NCBI GenBank assembly: GCA_028278145.1
Contig: JANQEV010000134.1
Location: forward strand, 1 to 56,000
DNA: 56,000 nt
Direction of reading: 5' to 3'
Origin: Chromatiales bacterium
GTDB taxonomy: Bacteria > Pseudomonadota > Gammaproteobacteria > Chromatiales > Chromatiaceae
In this document: positions 44,867-53,592 of the stretch, in pieces
Numbering within the stretch: the first letter of the stretch is position 1
Layout of the letters: the number at the start of each line of letters is the position of its first letter
Notes under the pieces: generated by a model
Database searches by the model: none
Seen by the model: the letters and a program-made list of their open reading frames with translations, nothing else
What the model was told of the DNA's origin: nothing
Program-made: the position numbers and the translations under genes

Positions 44867-45740
44867 AATAGATTTGTATCGGATGACAGGTAGAAAATAT
44901 TGAATAAGTACTTTTTGGTCTTTTGTATTATTGTATTTAGTAGCTCCTCTACTTCGCAGCCGAATCAGGCCTACACTCGTTATGTGACTTATGGACAGAT
45001 AATCAAATCTCTGGAAGAGATTGCACAAAACAGTTTAGAAAAATCAGAAACTATCAGGAGAGAGTTTAAAAAGTTTCACAAAATTCACGGGATGGCAAAT
45101 GAGGAGGCAGTGTATAGAGAGTTTGTGCGCGTAAGACTGGCATTTGAGGCCACGAGAGATTCTGGGTTATGGCAATTGCGCTGGGCTGTAACTAACAAAG
45201 AACCAAACTCCGATTCAATTTGGATGCAATGGCATAAAACTACAGATCCAAGCTATCTTAATGAAAACGAAGCCAGAGCAACTGCTGTAGCTGAATGTGA
45301 CGAACTTTCTGCTCTTTTTGCATTTATTTCAAAAGGGCTAGGGGTGAAGAATGTAGGCCTATATTGGCCAACGTGGAACCATACCGTGGCAGTTTGGACG
45401 ACCAAGGATGAATCTGGCAACCCACTACGGATAGTTGTTCCAACATCACAAGTTTTCATAAGCGCTAACGCAACACTTGGAACAACTGAGTTTAACCCAT
45501 ACAAACAGAAAACAATTTATAACTACACACGCAATGATATTCGACATGACTTTAAAGTTCCCTCAAAGATGGCAGAAATGATGATTCACCAGGTAAGAAA
45601 ATTTGCGTCTAAGTCGTCCACTTATTTACAAGAAAGAAGAAATAGGCTTTCAGCACAGTTTGGAGGTTCGTAGGTGGCAAAATGCATAACAAGCTTAAGG
45701 CAGCAGGACACACAAAAAGCACACACCTCTGCTTAAGGCG
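44861..45740 (+). mobile_element. Integron gene cassette (one gene plus attC)
   Basis: The segment lies between the G/TT cut point of the first attC (44860/44861) and that of the second (45740/45741), 880 nt in all. It contains one gene, 44900-45673, in the expected orientation, with its attC at its 3' end. There is no integrase gene and no attI in the window, so it belongs to an orphan attC cluster (CALIN). Confidence 0.78.
44900..45673 (+). CDS. Cassette-borne secreted protein, transglutaminase-like
   Basis: The 257-aa protein starts with TTG and has a signal peptide (hydrophobic residues 4-15, Ser-rich after it). It contains AECDELSALF with Cys133, followed by PTWNHTVAVW with His161 and a later polar residue in VVPTSQVF. 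The Cys-His arrangement, with a hydrophobic strand after His, resembles transglutaminase-like (papain-fold) enzymes, but I cannot name the family with certainty. It would act in the periplasm. It is the only gene of a clear integron cassette and has AT-rich codon use like the rest of this block. An alternative start downstream would lose the signal peptide. Confidence 0.72.
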   Translation: MNKYFLVFCIIVFSSSSTSQPNQAYTRYVTYGQIIKSLEEIAQNSLEKSETIRREFKKFHKIHGMANEEAVYREFVRVRLAFEATRDSGLWQLRWAVTNKEPNSDSIWMQWHKTTDPSYLNENEARATAVAECDELSALFAFISKGLGVKNVGLYWPTWNHTVAVWTTKDESGNPLRIVVPTSQVFISANATLGTTEFNPYKQKTIYNYTRNDIRHDFKVPSKMAEMMIHQVRKFASKSSTYLQERRNRLSAQFGGS

Positions 45741-45746
45741 TTATTC
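45684..45746 (+). other. Integron attC site 2
   Basis: The 63-nt site begins GCATAAC and ends GTTATTC, the Vibrio-like box type. Inner arms CTTAAG-G-CAG-C-AGG (45694-45707) and CCTCTGCTTAAG (45726-45737) pair over 12 bp with two unpaired bases (G45700 and C45704), as in functional attC hairpins. It starts 11 nt after the cassette gene stop. Confidence 0.85.
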
Positions 45747-45810
45747 CTAAAGAACCAAATGCCAAAACAAAGTGGTCAGTTTCCTTTGACTATATATATA
45801 GGATAAATGA

Positions 45811-46452
45811 ATGCTGTTTCGATCATCACCTGAAAAATTCTGGAATCTGATTGCTTCAAAATACGCTGCTTCACCTATTGCTGACGTTGTGGCCTACCAG
45901 AAGAAAATCGAAAAATTAAAATCCTACTTGTCATTGGAGGATTATGTGCTGGATATTGGGTGTGGTACCGGCACCCAATGTGATGATCTAGCAAACAGTG
46001 TAAAGCACGTAACAGGTATTGATATCTCCAACAAACTACTGGCCATTGCGGAGAAAAGAAAGGTTGAGCGTGAAATCACAAATGTTGAATTTGTACAAAC
46101 CACTGTTTTTGATGAGCGTTTTGATTCTGGTAGCTTTAACGTGGTATTGGCTTTTTATGTGCTTCACTTTTTTGAAGATCTCGATGAGGTATTAAGACGT
46201 ATATATGATCTGCTGAAACCAGGTGGTTTCTTCATTTTAGAGACCGCTTGCCTAGGCGATAAAAGTATCATCACAGGCAAACTTATCCGGTCAGCAGGGA
46301 AACTTGGATTCTTGCCATTGATCAATCTGCTATCGACCCAGCAGATAGAACAGGCACTCGAACAGGCAGGCTTCACTGTTCTTGAAAAGACCAGATTCAG
46401 TGAGTCTAATGATGAGTATACGTTGATTGCTAAAAAAGCCGTGGAGCTATAG
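45811..46452 (+). CDS. Class I SAM-dependent methyltransferase
   Basis: The 213-aa cytoplasmic protein has the Rossmann methyltransferase motifs: VLDIGCGTGTQ (motif I, about residues 48-58), GIDIS (motif II), and LKPGGFFILET late in the fold. The catalytic centre and C-terminus give no clue to the substrate. Coordinates place it directly after the second attC, so it could be the last cassette of the array; no attC is visible after its stop, so the final cassette may have lost it or the gene may belong to the chromosome. A weak AGGA box precedes the ATG. Confidence 0.85.
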   Translation: MLFRSSPEKFWNLIASKYAASPIADVVAYQKKIEKLKSYLSLEDYVLDIGCGTGTQCDDLANSVKHVTGIDISNKLLAIAEKRKVEREITNVEFVQTTVFDERFDSGSFNVVLAFYVLHFFEDLDEVLRRIYDLLKPGGFFILETACLGDKSIITGKLIRSAGKLGFLPLINLLSTQQIEQALEQAGFTVLEKTRFSESNDEYTLIAKKAVEL

Positions 46453-46507
46453 GGTGAAGCTAGATCTCAGTGAAACAGATCAATCTAGATAAACTAAGCA
46501 TCAGCTC

Positions 46508-47368
46508 TTAACCATTTCTCTTCTTTCTGGCAAAGCCTATAAGCCCCACCAGGCCAGTGCCAAAGAGCCATACGGCAGCGGGTATTGGCACAACACCTGC
46601 CGGTACCAACTCTGTAGTATCGAATTCCATTTCCAGTGTACTGAATGCATCCGCCCAGGCACCAGTCCCATCTGCAGCTGCAGTCAAAGCAGCAAGCATG
46701 TAGAACTCATCTCCGTTATCCAGTGTAATTTCAAGTTGATCAAGCGGATCAGTAGTAGTGGTACTGCGGTTAACGGGACCAGTACTAAGATTTTCCCAGC
46801 TGAAAGAATCAACAACCGGCATAAGTGCTATCTGCACAAGCAGATCAGACATGCTGGTTACTGCAGGGAATGTAATAGTAGGGTCATCTCTTATCAACCA
46901 GACACCGACACTGAGGCCTGTGACGTCGGAACCACTGGTATTCATCACACTGCCTGTTAATGCTGAGTCCAGGCTGATGGTAGTGCCATCACTGCCTGTG
47001 AACTGGTATCCCTGAATCCCCATCGCCATGGAACTGACCCATCCATTGCCATCTACAGATGCTGCCTTGGCTTTTAGCAGTGGGACAGACAACCCACCCT
47101 GGAGCGTTACGCTTGCACTAACAGTGCCTCTGCCTTCGGGGTTTACATCATCCAGCAGCTGAGCAGAAGTCTGGTTGAGACCGCCATTCGTTGTGCCAGG
47201 AATGATGGGATTAAACAGTAAGAAATCTAATTTAGAACAGTTTAGTACAGAGCAATCCGCACTGGATGAACTGGCTGATGTTCCCCACTGGGTCAGTGTG
47301 ACGGCCTGTGCCTGCCCAACCCATAACCAGGTAATGGCAATAATAGTGCTGATAACTCTGCTGTTCAT
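46508..47368 (-). CDS. Secreted protein with VPLPA/PEP-CTERM sorting signal
   Basis: The 286-aa protein has a signal peptide (cut likely after AQA, about residue 22) and a C-terminal VPIPAAVWLFGTGLVGLIG helix followed by ARKKRNG, the exosortase-processed PEP/VPLPA-CTERM signal. The body is low in charged residues and rich in Ser, Thr and Gly. Such proteins are cut by exosortase and exported, often in strains making exopolysaccharide. No exosortase gene is in the window. The ATG at 47368 is chosen because GGGAGA lies upstream and the signal peptide begins there. Confidence 0.85.
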   Translation of the reverse strand: MNSRVISTIIAITWLWVGQAQAVTLTQWGTSASSSSADCSVLNCSKLDFLLFNPIIPGTTNGGLNQTSAQLLDDVNPEGRGTVSASVTLQGGLSVPLLKAKAASVDGNGWVSSMAMGIQGYQFTGSDGTTISLDSALTGSVMNTSGSDVTGLSVGVWLIRDDPTITFPAVTSMSDLLVQIALMPVVDSFSWENLSTGPVNRSTTTTDPLDQLEITLDNGDEFYMLAALTAAADGTGAWADAFSTLEMEFDTTELVPAGVVPIPAAVWLFGTGLVGLIGFARKKRNG

Positions 47369-47491
47369 AAGTGTTCTCCCTTTCTTGGAGTTCATGCTAC
47401 CGCAACTTATATTGAAGGAATCAACACATTGCATTTCAGAATGTGGATGACATCACACGAATGAGAAATTATGGTGAGGTAAATGTTGGAA

Positions 47492-48202
47492 TTAGGCCAT
47501 ATTGCTATCAAATGTATCTATCCATTCCAGCTTTCCGAACAGATCCAACAGTTCCTCTTCCGGCGCGCATTTGATCGTCATCTGTTCTTTGGTAACAGGG
47601 TGTTGAAGACTCAGTTCCGTAGCAACCAGAAGTAATCGGCTTATGCCAAACTGATCCCGAAACAGTTGATTCTGTTTACCGTCTCCATGGGTGGTATCTC
47701 CCACTATGGGATGGAAGATATGCTTCATATGTTTACGGATCTGGTGCATGCGACCTGTTTCAGGCTGAATCTCAAGCAGAGAGTAACGAGCTGTCTGGTA
47801 GCGACCCACAGGATGAGGTAGTTCTACTTGGGCCAGCCTGCGGTATTTGGTGACGGCATTCTGTGGTTCCTTCCATTTCTCTTCGCGCAGTGGGTAGTCA
47901 ATAATATCTTCTTGCTCTGTGTATCCACGGACTACTGCTAAATAACGCTTTTTCACTCGCCGCTGTTCAAACTCTTGTACCAATTGACAAGCCGCATCAG
48001 GATTGAGGCCAAAGATCAGAACCCCTGAGGTTGGACGGTCAAGGCGATGGATAGGATAGACCCATTGGCCGATCTGGTTGCGCAGTATTTGCAATACAAA
48101 GCTGGTGTCTTGGGAGATGCGGGTGCGATGGACCAGTAGACCAGCTGGTTTGTGGATGGCTATGTAGTTATCGTCCTGGTAGAGGATGGAAAGAGTTTGC
48201 AT
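47492..48202 (-). CDS. truC: tRNA pseudouridine(65) synthase TruC
   Basis: TruC converts uridine 65 of certain tRNAs to pseudouridine. The 236-aa protein belongs to the RluA family: HRLDRPTSG carries the catalytic Asp, and KRYLAVVRG, GRMHQIRKHMKH and PIVGDTTHGDGKQN follow in order. Similarity along the length to E. coli TruC is clear (start LYQDD.YIAIHKPAG; GQWVYPIHRLDRPTSGV, each cited in part). It is 12 nt after the XRE-type gene on the same strand, so the two may be co-transcribed. Confidence 0.93.
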   Translation of the reverse strand: MQTLSILYQDDNYIAIHKPAGLLVHRTRISQDTSFVLQILRNQIGQWVYPIHRLDRPTSGVLIFGLNPDAACQLVQEFEQRRVKKRYLAVVRGYTEQEDIIDYPLREEKWKEPQNAVTKYRRLAQVELPHPVGRYQTARYSLLEIQPETGRMHQIRKHMKHIFHPIVGDTTHGDGKQNQLFRDQFGISRLLLVATELSLQHPVTKEQMTIKCAPEEELLDLFGKLEWIDTFDSNMA

Positions 48203-48214
48203 TGTTTGGAAATA

Positions 48215-48961
48215 CTAGTTTCTACGGTATTTCTTGAACTCACTGAATATGCCATTACCCCAGGGGCGCATGGCCAGTACTGCTGTCATGCCGTTGCGCT
48301 CCTCCAGGGGCAGACCGGCATCGTCATTGGAGAGGTCGGTAAATTCTCTTGCCAGGTGCTCCATCTTGCGCTGAAAGACCGAGAAGGAACTTGCTGCCAA
48401 CATACCGTTTATCACTATCAGACTTTCCCGCTCATCTCTAAAACTGGAATCAAAGAAATCAGACTGCAGTTTCTTCTGGAAAAACTGCTGTATGGGGCCA
48501 TTTTCCTGCCACTGGAAGTTTGGTGCCAGCAGTAGCTTAACTCTGTTATTGGGGAGCAGTTCGATCATCTTTAGACGATCAAGCTTAATCAGACGTTTCA
48601 CGCATTCCAGTTCCGACATATTAAAATAGTTGAGTATCTGTTCCAGGGTCCAACGATTCAGCACACATACGGTAACCAGCAACAATTCAATATCACTGAC
48701 GATCTCTTTCTCCTGCTCCAGGGTAAGGCCACTTATAGGTGCTGTTGCGCTGTCCTTGAGCATCTGCAGAAGGTCGGTGAATTCGATCCCGATCATCTGG
48801 CAGATTCGGTCCAGGCGCTGGAGGCTGAAGTTCTTTTGCGAAAACCCACGCTTAACGCTGGCCTCGGAAATATCCAAATGACGCGCCGTATCTGCATAGG
48901 TCTTGCCGTGGGCCTTGAGGGCCTTTTTCAGGACGTTGATTAATTGCGCAGTCTGGGCCAT
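48215..48961 (-). CDS. XRE-type helix-turn-helix regulator
   Basis: The 248-aa protein has an N-terminal XRE HTH (about residues 18-65: TYADTARHLDISEASVKRGF, in part) and an unusually long C-terminal helical domain of unknown ligand. It faces the acyl-ACP synthetase gene across a 135-nt gap that holds a perfect dyad, so autoregulation and control of the lipid genes are likely. It shares a strand with truC. It is longer than typical XRE regulators (about 100-120 aa), which suggests a sensing domain. Confidence 0.82.
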   Translation of the reverse strand: MAQTAQLINVLKKALKAHGKTYADTARHLDISEASVKRGFSQKNFSLQRLDRICQMIGIEFTDLLQMLKDSATAPISGLTLEQEKEIVSDIELLLVTVCVLNRWTLEQILNYFNMSELECVKRLIKLDRLKMIELLPNNRVKLLLAPNFQWQENGPIQQFFQKKLQSDFFDSSFRDERESLIVINGMLAASSFSVFQRKMEHLAREFTDLSNDDAGLPLEERNGMTAVLAMRPWGNGIFSEFKKYRRN

Positions 48962-49012
48962 GATTAGCTCCTACCAGTTAGTGCCGCATTTTGATACTCC
49001 TAGGCACATTGA

Positions 49013-49029
49013 ATTAGACTTTGTCTAAT
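49013..49029. promoter_or_regulatory. Perfect palindrome in the XRE/acyl-synthetase divergent gap
   Basis: ATTAGAC-TTT-GTCTAAT is a perfect 7-bp dyad. A third GTCTAAT lies at 49054-49060, 31 nt after the second copy, which is close to three helical turns. It is the best candidate for the operator of the neighbouring XRE regulator. Confidence 0.6.
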
Positions 49030-49096
49030 ATGGTAGTACGAATGGACGCGCTGGTCTAATCTGACGCCAACTTAACCAACAACAAAGGGCGCACGC

Positions 49097-52000
49097 ATGG
49101 AAAAGCTTCTCAGACTCGGTGGGTTTATCCCATTTATCCTGATTATCTTCCTGAACGCATTTATCGATCTTGGCCATAAGATCATTATTCAGAACACCGT
49201 ATTCAAGATCTACGATGGCCAGATGCAGATTATTCTATCTGCAGTGGTAAATGGTTTGATCCTGTTGCCTTTTGTGCTTCTGTTTACCCCGGCAGGCTTT
49301 ATCTCTGACCGCTTTAAAAAGCCAAATGTGATGCAGGTGAGTGCCGCAGTAGCTGTACTCATAACCATGTTGATTACCCTCTCCTACTATCAGGGCTGGT
49401 TTCAATTTGCCTTTGGTCTGACACTGCTATTGGCTATACAAAGCGCATTCTACTCCCCTGCTAAATATGGCTATATCAAGGAGCTGACGGGTAAAGAGGC
49501 CCTGACTACAGCCAACGCTGTAGTGCAGGCAATTACCATCGTGGCAATTCTCTCAGGCATCTTTGTATTTTCTGTACTGTTTGAGCAACGACTGCTCAGC
49601 ATCGGATATACCAGTCCAGCAGAGATCCTGACTATCATTGCACCGATTGGCTGGATACTGGTTGTCTGTGCCCTGGCTGAGTTGTTGCTCACCCTGCGCT
49701 TGCAGCCAACCACACCGGATGCAGTCCACATGCAGTTTGACTGGCGCAGGTATGGTAGTGGTCAGACTCTCAGAAACAATCTCAACAAGCTGCTGACGAA
49801 CCGTTCTATCTGGCTATCTATTATTGGGTTATCGGTTTTCTGGGGCATCTCCCAGGTAGTCCTGGCGGCATTTCCGGCCTATGCAAAAGAGAGCCTGGAT
49901 CTGACCAATACCGTGGTGATTCAGGGCATGATGGCCTGCTCCGGCATAGGCATCATTATCGGCTCCCTGCTTGCTGGCCAGGCATCTAAACACCATATCG
50001 AGACCGGCCTTATTCCGATAGGTGCAATTGGAATAGTTTCTGCCATGGCATTCATACCTACACTGCAATCAACCGGGCTGCTGATTGCTGATTTCATATT
50101 GCTGGGTATCTCCGGTGGCCTGTTTATCGTGCCACTCAACGCCCTGATTCAGTTCCATGCCAAGGATGAAGAGCTTGGTACCGTACTGGCGGGAAATAAC
50201 TGGATCCAGAATATTGTAATGCTTGGTTTTCTGGGACTCACCGTGTTGTTTGCCCTGAATGGAAGTGACAGTATCGACCTGTTCTACATTATGATACTCA
50301 CTGCTGTTGTGGGCAGTATCTATACCCTGTATCAACTCCCGCAATCCCTGGTGCGCTTTGTTATTTCACGTCTGTTTTCCAGTACCCATCGTATAGAGAT
50401 CCTGGGCTTTGACAACCTGCCTGCACAGGGTGGTGTGCTGATGCTGGGAAATCATATCAGCTGGCTGGATTGGGCCATGATCCAGATTGCCTGTCCGCGG
50501 CCGGTGAGGTTTGTGATGCATCGTGCTATCTATGAGCGTTGGTATCTGAAGTGGTTCCTGGATCTGTTCGGGGTGATTCCTATCGCTGGTGGCCAGAGTA
50601 AGGAGGCGTTGGGCAAAATCAATGAACTACTGAAAGCCGGTGAAGTGGTTTGCCTGTTCCCCGAGGGCGCTATTAGCCGCAATGGCCAGTTAGGCGAGTT
50701 CAAACGTGGTTATGAACGCTGCGTGGAGGATGTGGAAGGAGTAATACTGCCCTTCCATCTACGAGGCCTCTGGGGCAGCAGGTTTTCACGCTCCAGCAAA
50801 AAACTGCAGGAGAACAAGAATTCCAAGATACGCCGGAATGTGATTGTGGCCTTTGGTAAACCACTGCCAATAGGCACCAAGGCCCACGAGCTCAAACAGC
50901 ATGTATTTGACCTCTCTATCGACAGCTGGGAGCACTATACCAACAGCATGGAGCCTATACCCCTGGCCTGGATGCGTACCGCCAAGAAACGTGGTACCGA
51001 GATTTGCATCAGTGATGCCAAGGGCGGTGTCTCATTAAATGGCTATAAGACCATGGCTGGTGTTCTGTCCTTCTCCAGGATCATTGCCAAGCGCAGTCCG
51101 GAACAAAATATCGGTCTGTTGGTTCCCACCAGTAGTGCCGGGACCATTGTAAACCTGGCGGCACTGCTGGCGGGAAAGACAGTTATCAACCTGAACTACA
51201 CCGCCAGTGCGCAGGCTCTGGAATCTGCCATCAGCAAAGGCGAAGTGCAGTCAATCTATACCTCGAGCAGGTTTATCAAAAAGCTGGAACAGCGTGGGAT
51301 AGATCTATCAGGTGTATTTAAGGGAGCAGATGTCTACTATCTGGAAGATATAAAGGACCGGATGAGCCGTTTCAGTCAGCTTATGCTGTTGGCAGCATCG
51401 GTAATCCTACCCAGCAGACTCCTGTACGGCCTGTTTGGCAAACGTGTGGATATCCAGGCCCCGGCTGCCATCCTGTTCTCCAGTGGCAGTGAAGGAGAGC
51501 CCAAGGGCGTGATGTTGAGTCATAGGAATATCATGGCCAATATCCGTCAGGTTTCAGATGTGCTGGATGCAAGCCACGACGATGTGATCATGGGCACCCT
51601 ACCCCTGTTCCATGCATTCGGTCTTACCGTTACCGGGCTATTGCCTATGGTTGAGGGTATACCTGTGGTGTGCCACCCTGACCCCACAGACGCCCTGACC
51701 ATTGCCAAGGCCATAGCCAGGGAACAGGCCAGTATCTTCTGTGGTACATCCACCTTCCTACGGTTGTTTATTCGTAACCAGCGCATCCACCCACTTATGC
51801 TCGACTCACTAAGAGTCGTAGTTGCAGGTGCAGAAAAACTTAACCCGGAGGTACGAGATGCGTTTAAGTTGAAGTTCAATAAGGATATCTATGAGGGTTA
51901 CGGCACCACAGAAACCACCCCTGTGGCCAGTGTTAATATTCCTGACCGTATGGATACCAGAGAGTGGAAGGTACAGGCCGGTAACCGAGTAGGTACCGTG

Positions 52001-52552
52001 GGCCTGCCACTGCCTGGAGGTAGTTTCAGGATTGTGGACCCCAACACCATGGAGAGCCTGCCTGCCGGTGAAGACGGCCTGATACTGTTTGGTGGTACCC
52101 AGGTGATGTTGGGTTATCTTAAAGATGCCGAAAAGACCTCAGAGGTCATCATAGAGATGGATGGTAAGCGCTGGTACAAGACCGGTGATAAGGGGCATCT
52201 GGATGAGGATGGGTTTCTCACCATCGTGGATCGCTACTCCCGCTTTGCCAAGATAGGTGGCGAAATGATCAGCCTGGGAGCGATTGAAAGTGCAGTGAGC
52301 CAGCATCTACCTGAGGATAGCGAAGTACTTGCCACCACTGTTCCCGATGAGAAGAAAGGGGAAAAGGTGATTTTGCTGTTCTCTGGTGGTATAGAGCATA
52401 ATGATCTCAAGCTGTTGATTGAGCAGTCTGATCTGAATTCCCTGATGAAACCGGCCATGCTGGTTCCCGTAGAGGAGATTCCAAAACTTGGCAGCGGTAA
52501 GAATAATTTCAGCCAGGCCAAACAGATCGCTATGGAGGCAACTGCAGCATGA
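49097..52552 (+). CDS. aas: Fused LplT-type MFS / acyltransferase / acyl-ACP synthetase (Aas)
   Basis: This 1151-aa inner-membrane protein does phospholipid repair. Residues 1-410 are a 12-helix MFS flippase (LplT-like) that brings lysophospholipid in. Residues about 430-625 are a PlsC acyltransferase, with NHISWLD near 451 and FPEGAIS near 520. The rest is an AMP-binding acyl-ACP synthetase, with SSGSEGEPKG near 795 and YGTTE near 935. In E. coli, LplT and Aas are separate proteins; here all three are joined. It overlaps the amidohydrolase gene by 4 nt. It is divergent from an XRE regulator that may control it. Confidence 0.93.
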   Translation: MEKLLRLGGFIPFILIIFLNAFIDLGHKIIIQNTVFKIYDGQMQIILSAVVNGLILLPFVLLFTPAGFISDRFKKPNVMQVSAAVAVLITMLITLSYYQGWFQFAFGLTLLLAIQSAFYSPAKYGYIKELTGKEALTTANAVVQAITIVAILSGIFVFSVLFEQRLLSIGYTSPAEILTIIAPIGWILVVCALAELLLTLRLQPTTPDAVHMQFDWRRYGSGQTLRNNLNKLLTNRSIWLSIIGLSVFWGISQVVLAAFPAYAKESLDLTNTVVIQGMMACSGIGIIIGSLLAGQASKHHIETGLIPIGAIGIVSAMAFIPTLQSTGLLIADFILLGISGGLFIVPLNALIQFHAKDEELGTVLAGNNWIQNIVMLGFLGLTVLFALNGSDSIDLFYIMILTAVVGSIYTLYQLPQSLVRFVISRLFSSTHRIEILGFDNLPAQGGVLMLGNHISWLDWAMIQIACPRPVRFVMHRAIYERWYLKWFLDLFGVIPIAGGQSKEALGKINELLKAGEVVCLFPEGAISRNGQLGEFKRGYERCVEDVEGVILPFHLRGLWGSRFSRSSKKLQENKNSKIRRNVIVAFGKPLPIGTKAHELKQHVFDLSIDSWEHYTNSMEPIPLAWMRTAKKRGTEICISDAKGGVSLNGYKTMAGVLSFSRIIAKRSPEQNIGLLVPTSSAGTIVNLAALLAGKTVINLNYTASAQALESAISKGEVQSIYTSSRFIKKLEQRGIDLSGVFKGADVYYLEDIKDRMSRFSQLMLLAASVILPSRLLYGLFGKRVDIQAPAAILFSSGSEGEPKGVMLSHRNIMANIRQVSDVLDASHDDVIMGTLPLFHAFGLTVTGLLPMVEGIPVVCHPDPTDALTIAKAIAREQASIFCGTSTFLRLFIRNQRIHPLMLDSLRVVVAGAEKLNPEVRDAFKLKFNKDIYEGYGTTETTPVASVNIPDRMDTREWKVQAGNRVGTVGLPLPGGSFRIVDPNTMESLPAGEDGLILFGGTQVMLGYLKDAEKTSEVIIEMDGKRWYKTGDKGHLDEDGFLTIVDRYSRFAKIGGEMISLGAIESAVSQHLPEDSEVLATTVPDEKKGEKVILLFSGGIEHNDLKLLIEQSDLNSLMKPAMLVPVEEIPKLGSGKNNFSQAKQIAMEATAA

Positions 52553-53538
52553 AAACTATAGATATCCACTCTCACCTGCTAAGCCCCAAGGTACAGTTCA
52601 ATCGTCTGTATGACCGGATTACCACTTCATTCTTTGGAAGAAGCCTGGGTGTAGATCCAAAGCTGCTCAGAGTCAGACCCTATGAGACCTACGTAGATGC
52701 AATGGCCAGTTCCATTAGAGATTCGACTTATGTAGATAAGGCCTGCCTGTTTGGTGTTGATGTACGGCTGGACAAAAATGGCAAGGAGATCGACCGCGAC
52801 CCTACTGTATGCGCCCTGAGTGATGACGTGGTTGCAGTTGCCAACAGGTACCCGAATCAGTTCATACCGTTTTTTTCCATAAATCCACGACGTGGGGATG
52901 CGCTGGAAGAGATAGAGCGCCAGATTGAAAACGGCTGCAAGGGAGCCAAGTTTCTACAGAACTACTGGGGAGTGGATCTGAATGATGAGAGCTTCATTCC
53001 CTACTATGAGAAGCTTGAGCAACTGGGAATTCCACTGATCATTCACGTGGGCAGTGAATACAGCATCGATTCTTTTACCGAGTATGAGAGCACCGACATG
53101 CTCCGGCTGCCACTGGAAACCGGTGTGACTGTAATCGCCGCCCATATGGGCCTGGGGCGGATAAACTATAAGCTGAAGTTCTGGCGAAATCTATCCAAGA
53201 ACCCGGATTATTTCGATCAGGACTACTACCAGCTACTGGAGATGCTGGAGCAGCATCCAAACCTGTATGCCGACATCTCCGCCATCCTGGCCCCAATGCG
53301 CGCCCGGGCTCTGCGGCATCTATCAGAACAGACCCAGGCACATGAGAAGATCCTGTTTGGGACCGACTACCCGGTTCCCTTTACCATTGGCATGAATAGT
53401 TATGATCTTCCCAAACAACAAAGAAAAGATATTGGAAAGATAGCCAACCCATTTGATCGCTACACAGCGGCCATACTGGAGTATTTCCCTTCAGACAGCC
53501 CTATATACCGCAACTACAATAAACTTCTGGCTGTCTGA
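52549..53538 (+). CDS. Amidohydrolase_2 family metal-dependent hydrolase
   Basis: The 329-aa TIM-barrel protein belongs to the amidohydrolase_2 group: metal ligands in DIHSHLL (residues 4-10), a strand with HVGSEYS near 166, AAHMGLGR near 202, and GTDYPVP near 270 carrying the last Asp. Members include decarboxylases and lactonases, so the reaction is not fixed. It is translationally coupled to the Aas gene (ATGA), which implies a linked role in lipid or fatty-acid metabolism, though I know of no established link. It is cytoplasmic, with no signal peptide. Confidence 0.87.
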   Translation: MKTIDIHSHLLSPKVQFNRLYDRITTSFFGRSLGVDPKLLRVRPYETYVDAMASSIRDSTYVDKACLFGVDVRLDKNGKEIDRDPTVCALSDDVVAVANRYPNQFIPFFSINPRRGDALEEIERQIENGCKGAKFLQNYWGVDLNDESFIPYYEKLEQLGIPLIIHVGSEYSIDSFTEYESTDMLRLPLETGVTVIAAHMGLGRINYKLKFWRNLSKNPDYFDQDYYQLLEMLEQHPNLYADISAILAPMRARALRHLSEQTQAHEKILFGTDYPVPFTIGMNSYDLPKQQRKDIGKIANPFDRYTAAILEYFPSDSPIYRNYNKLLAV

Positions 53539-53592
53539 TTTAACCAGTCCTGTCCTGGTAACTAAAAGATGCTCCATATTTTCTTTATGGAA

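Noticed and set aside
39867-46507. Integron integrase, transposase, phage or CRISPR genes that would explain the accessory block.
   Set aside because: None was found in any frame; no repeat-spacer array is present.
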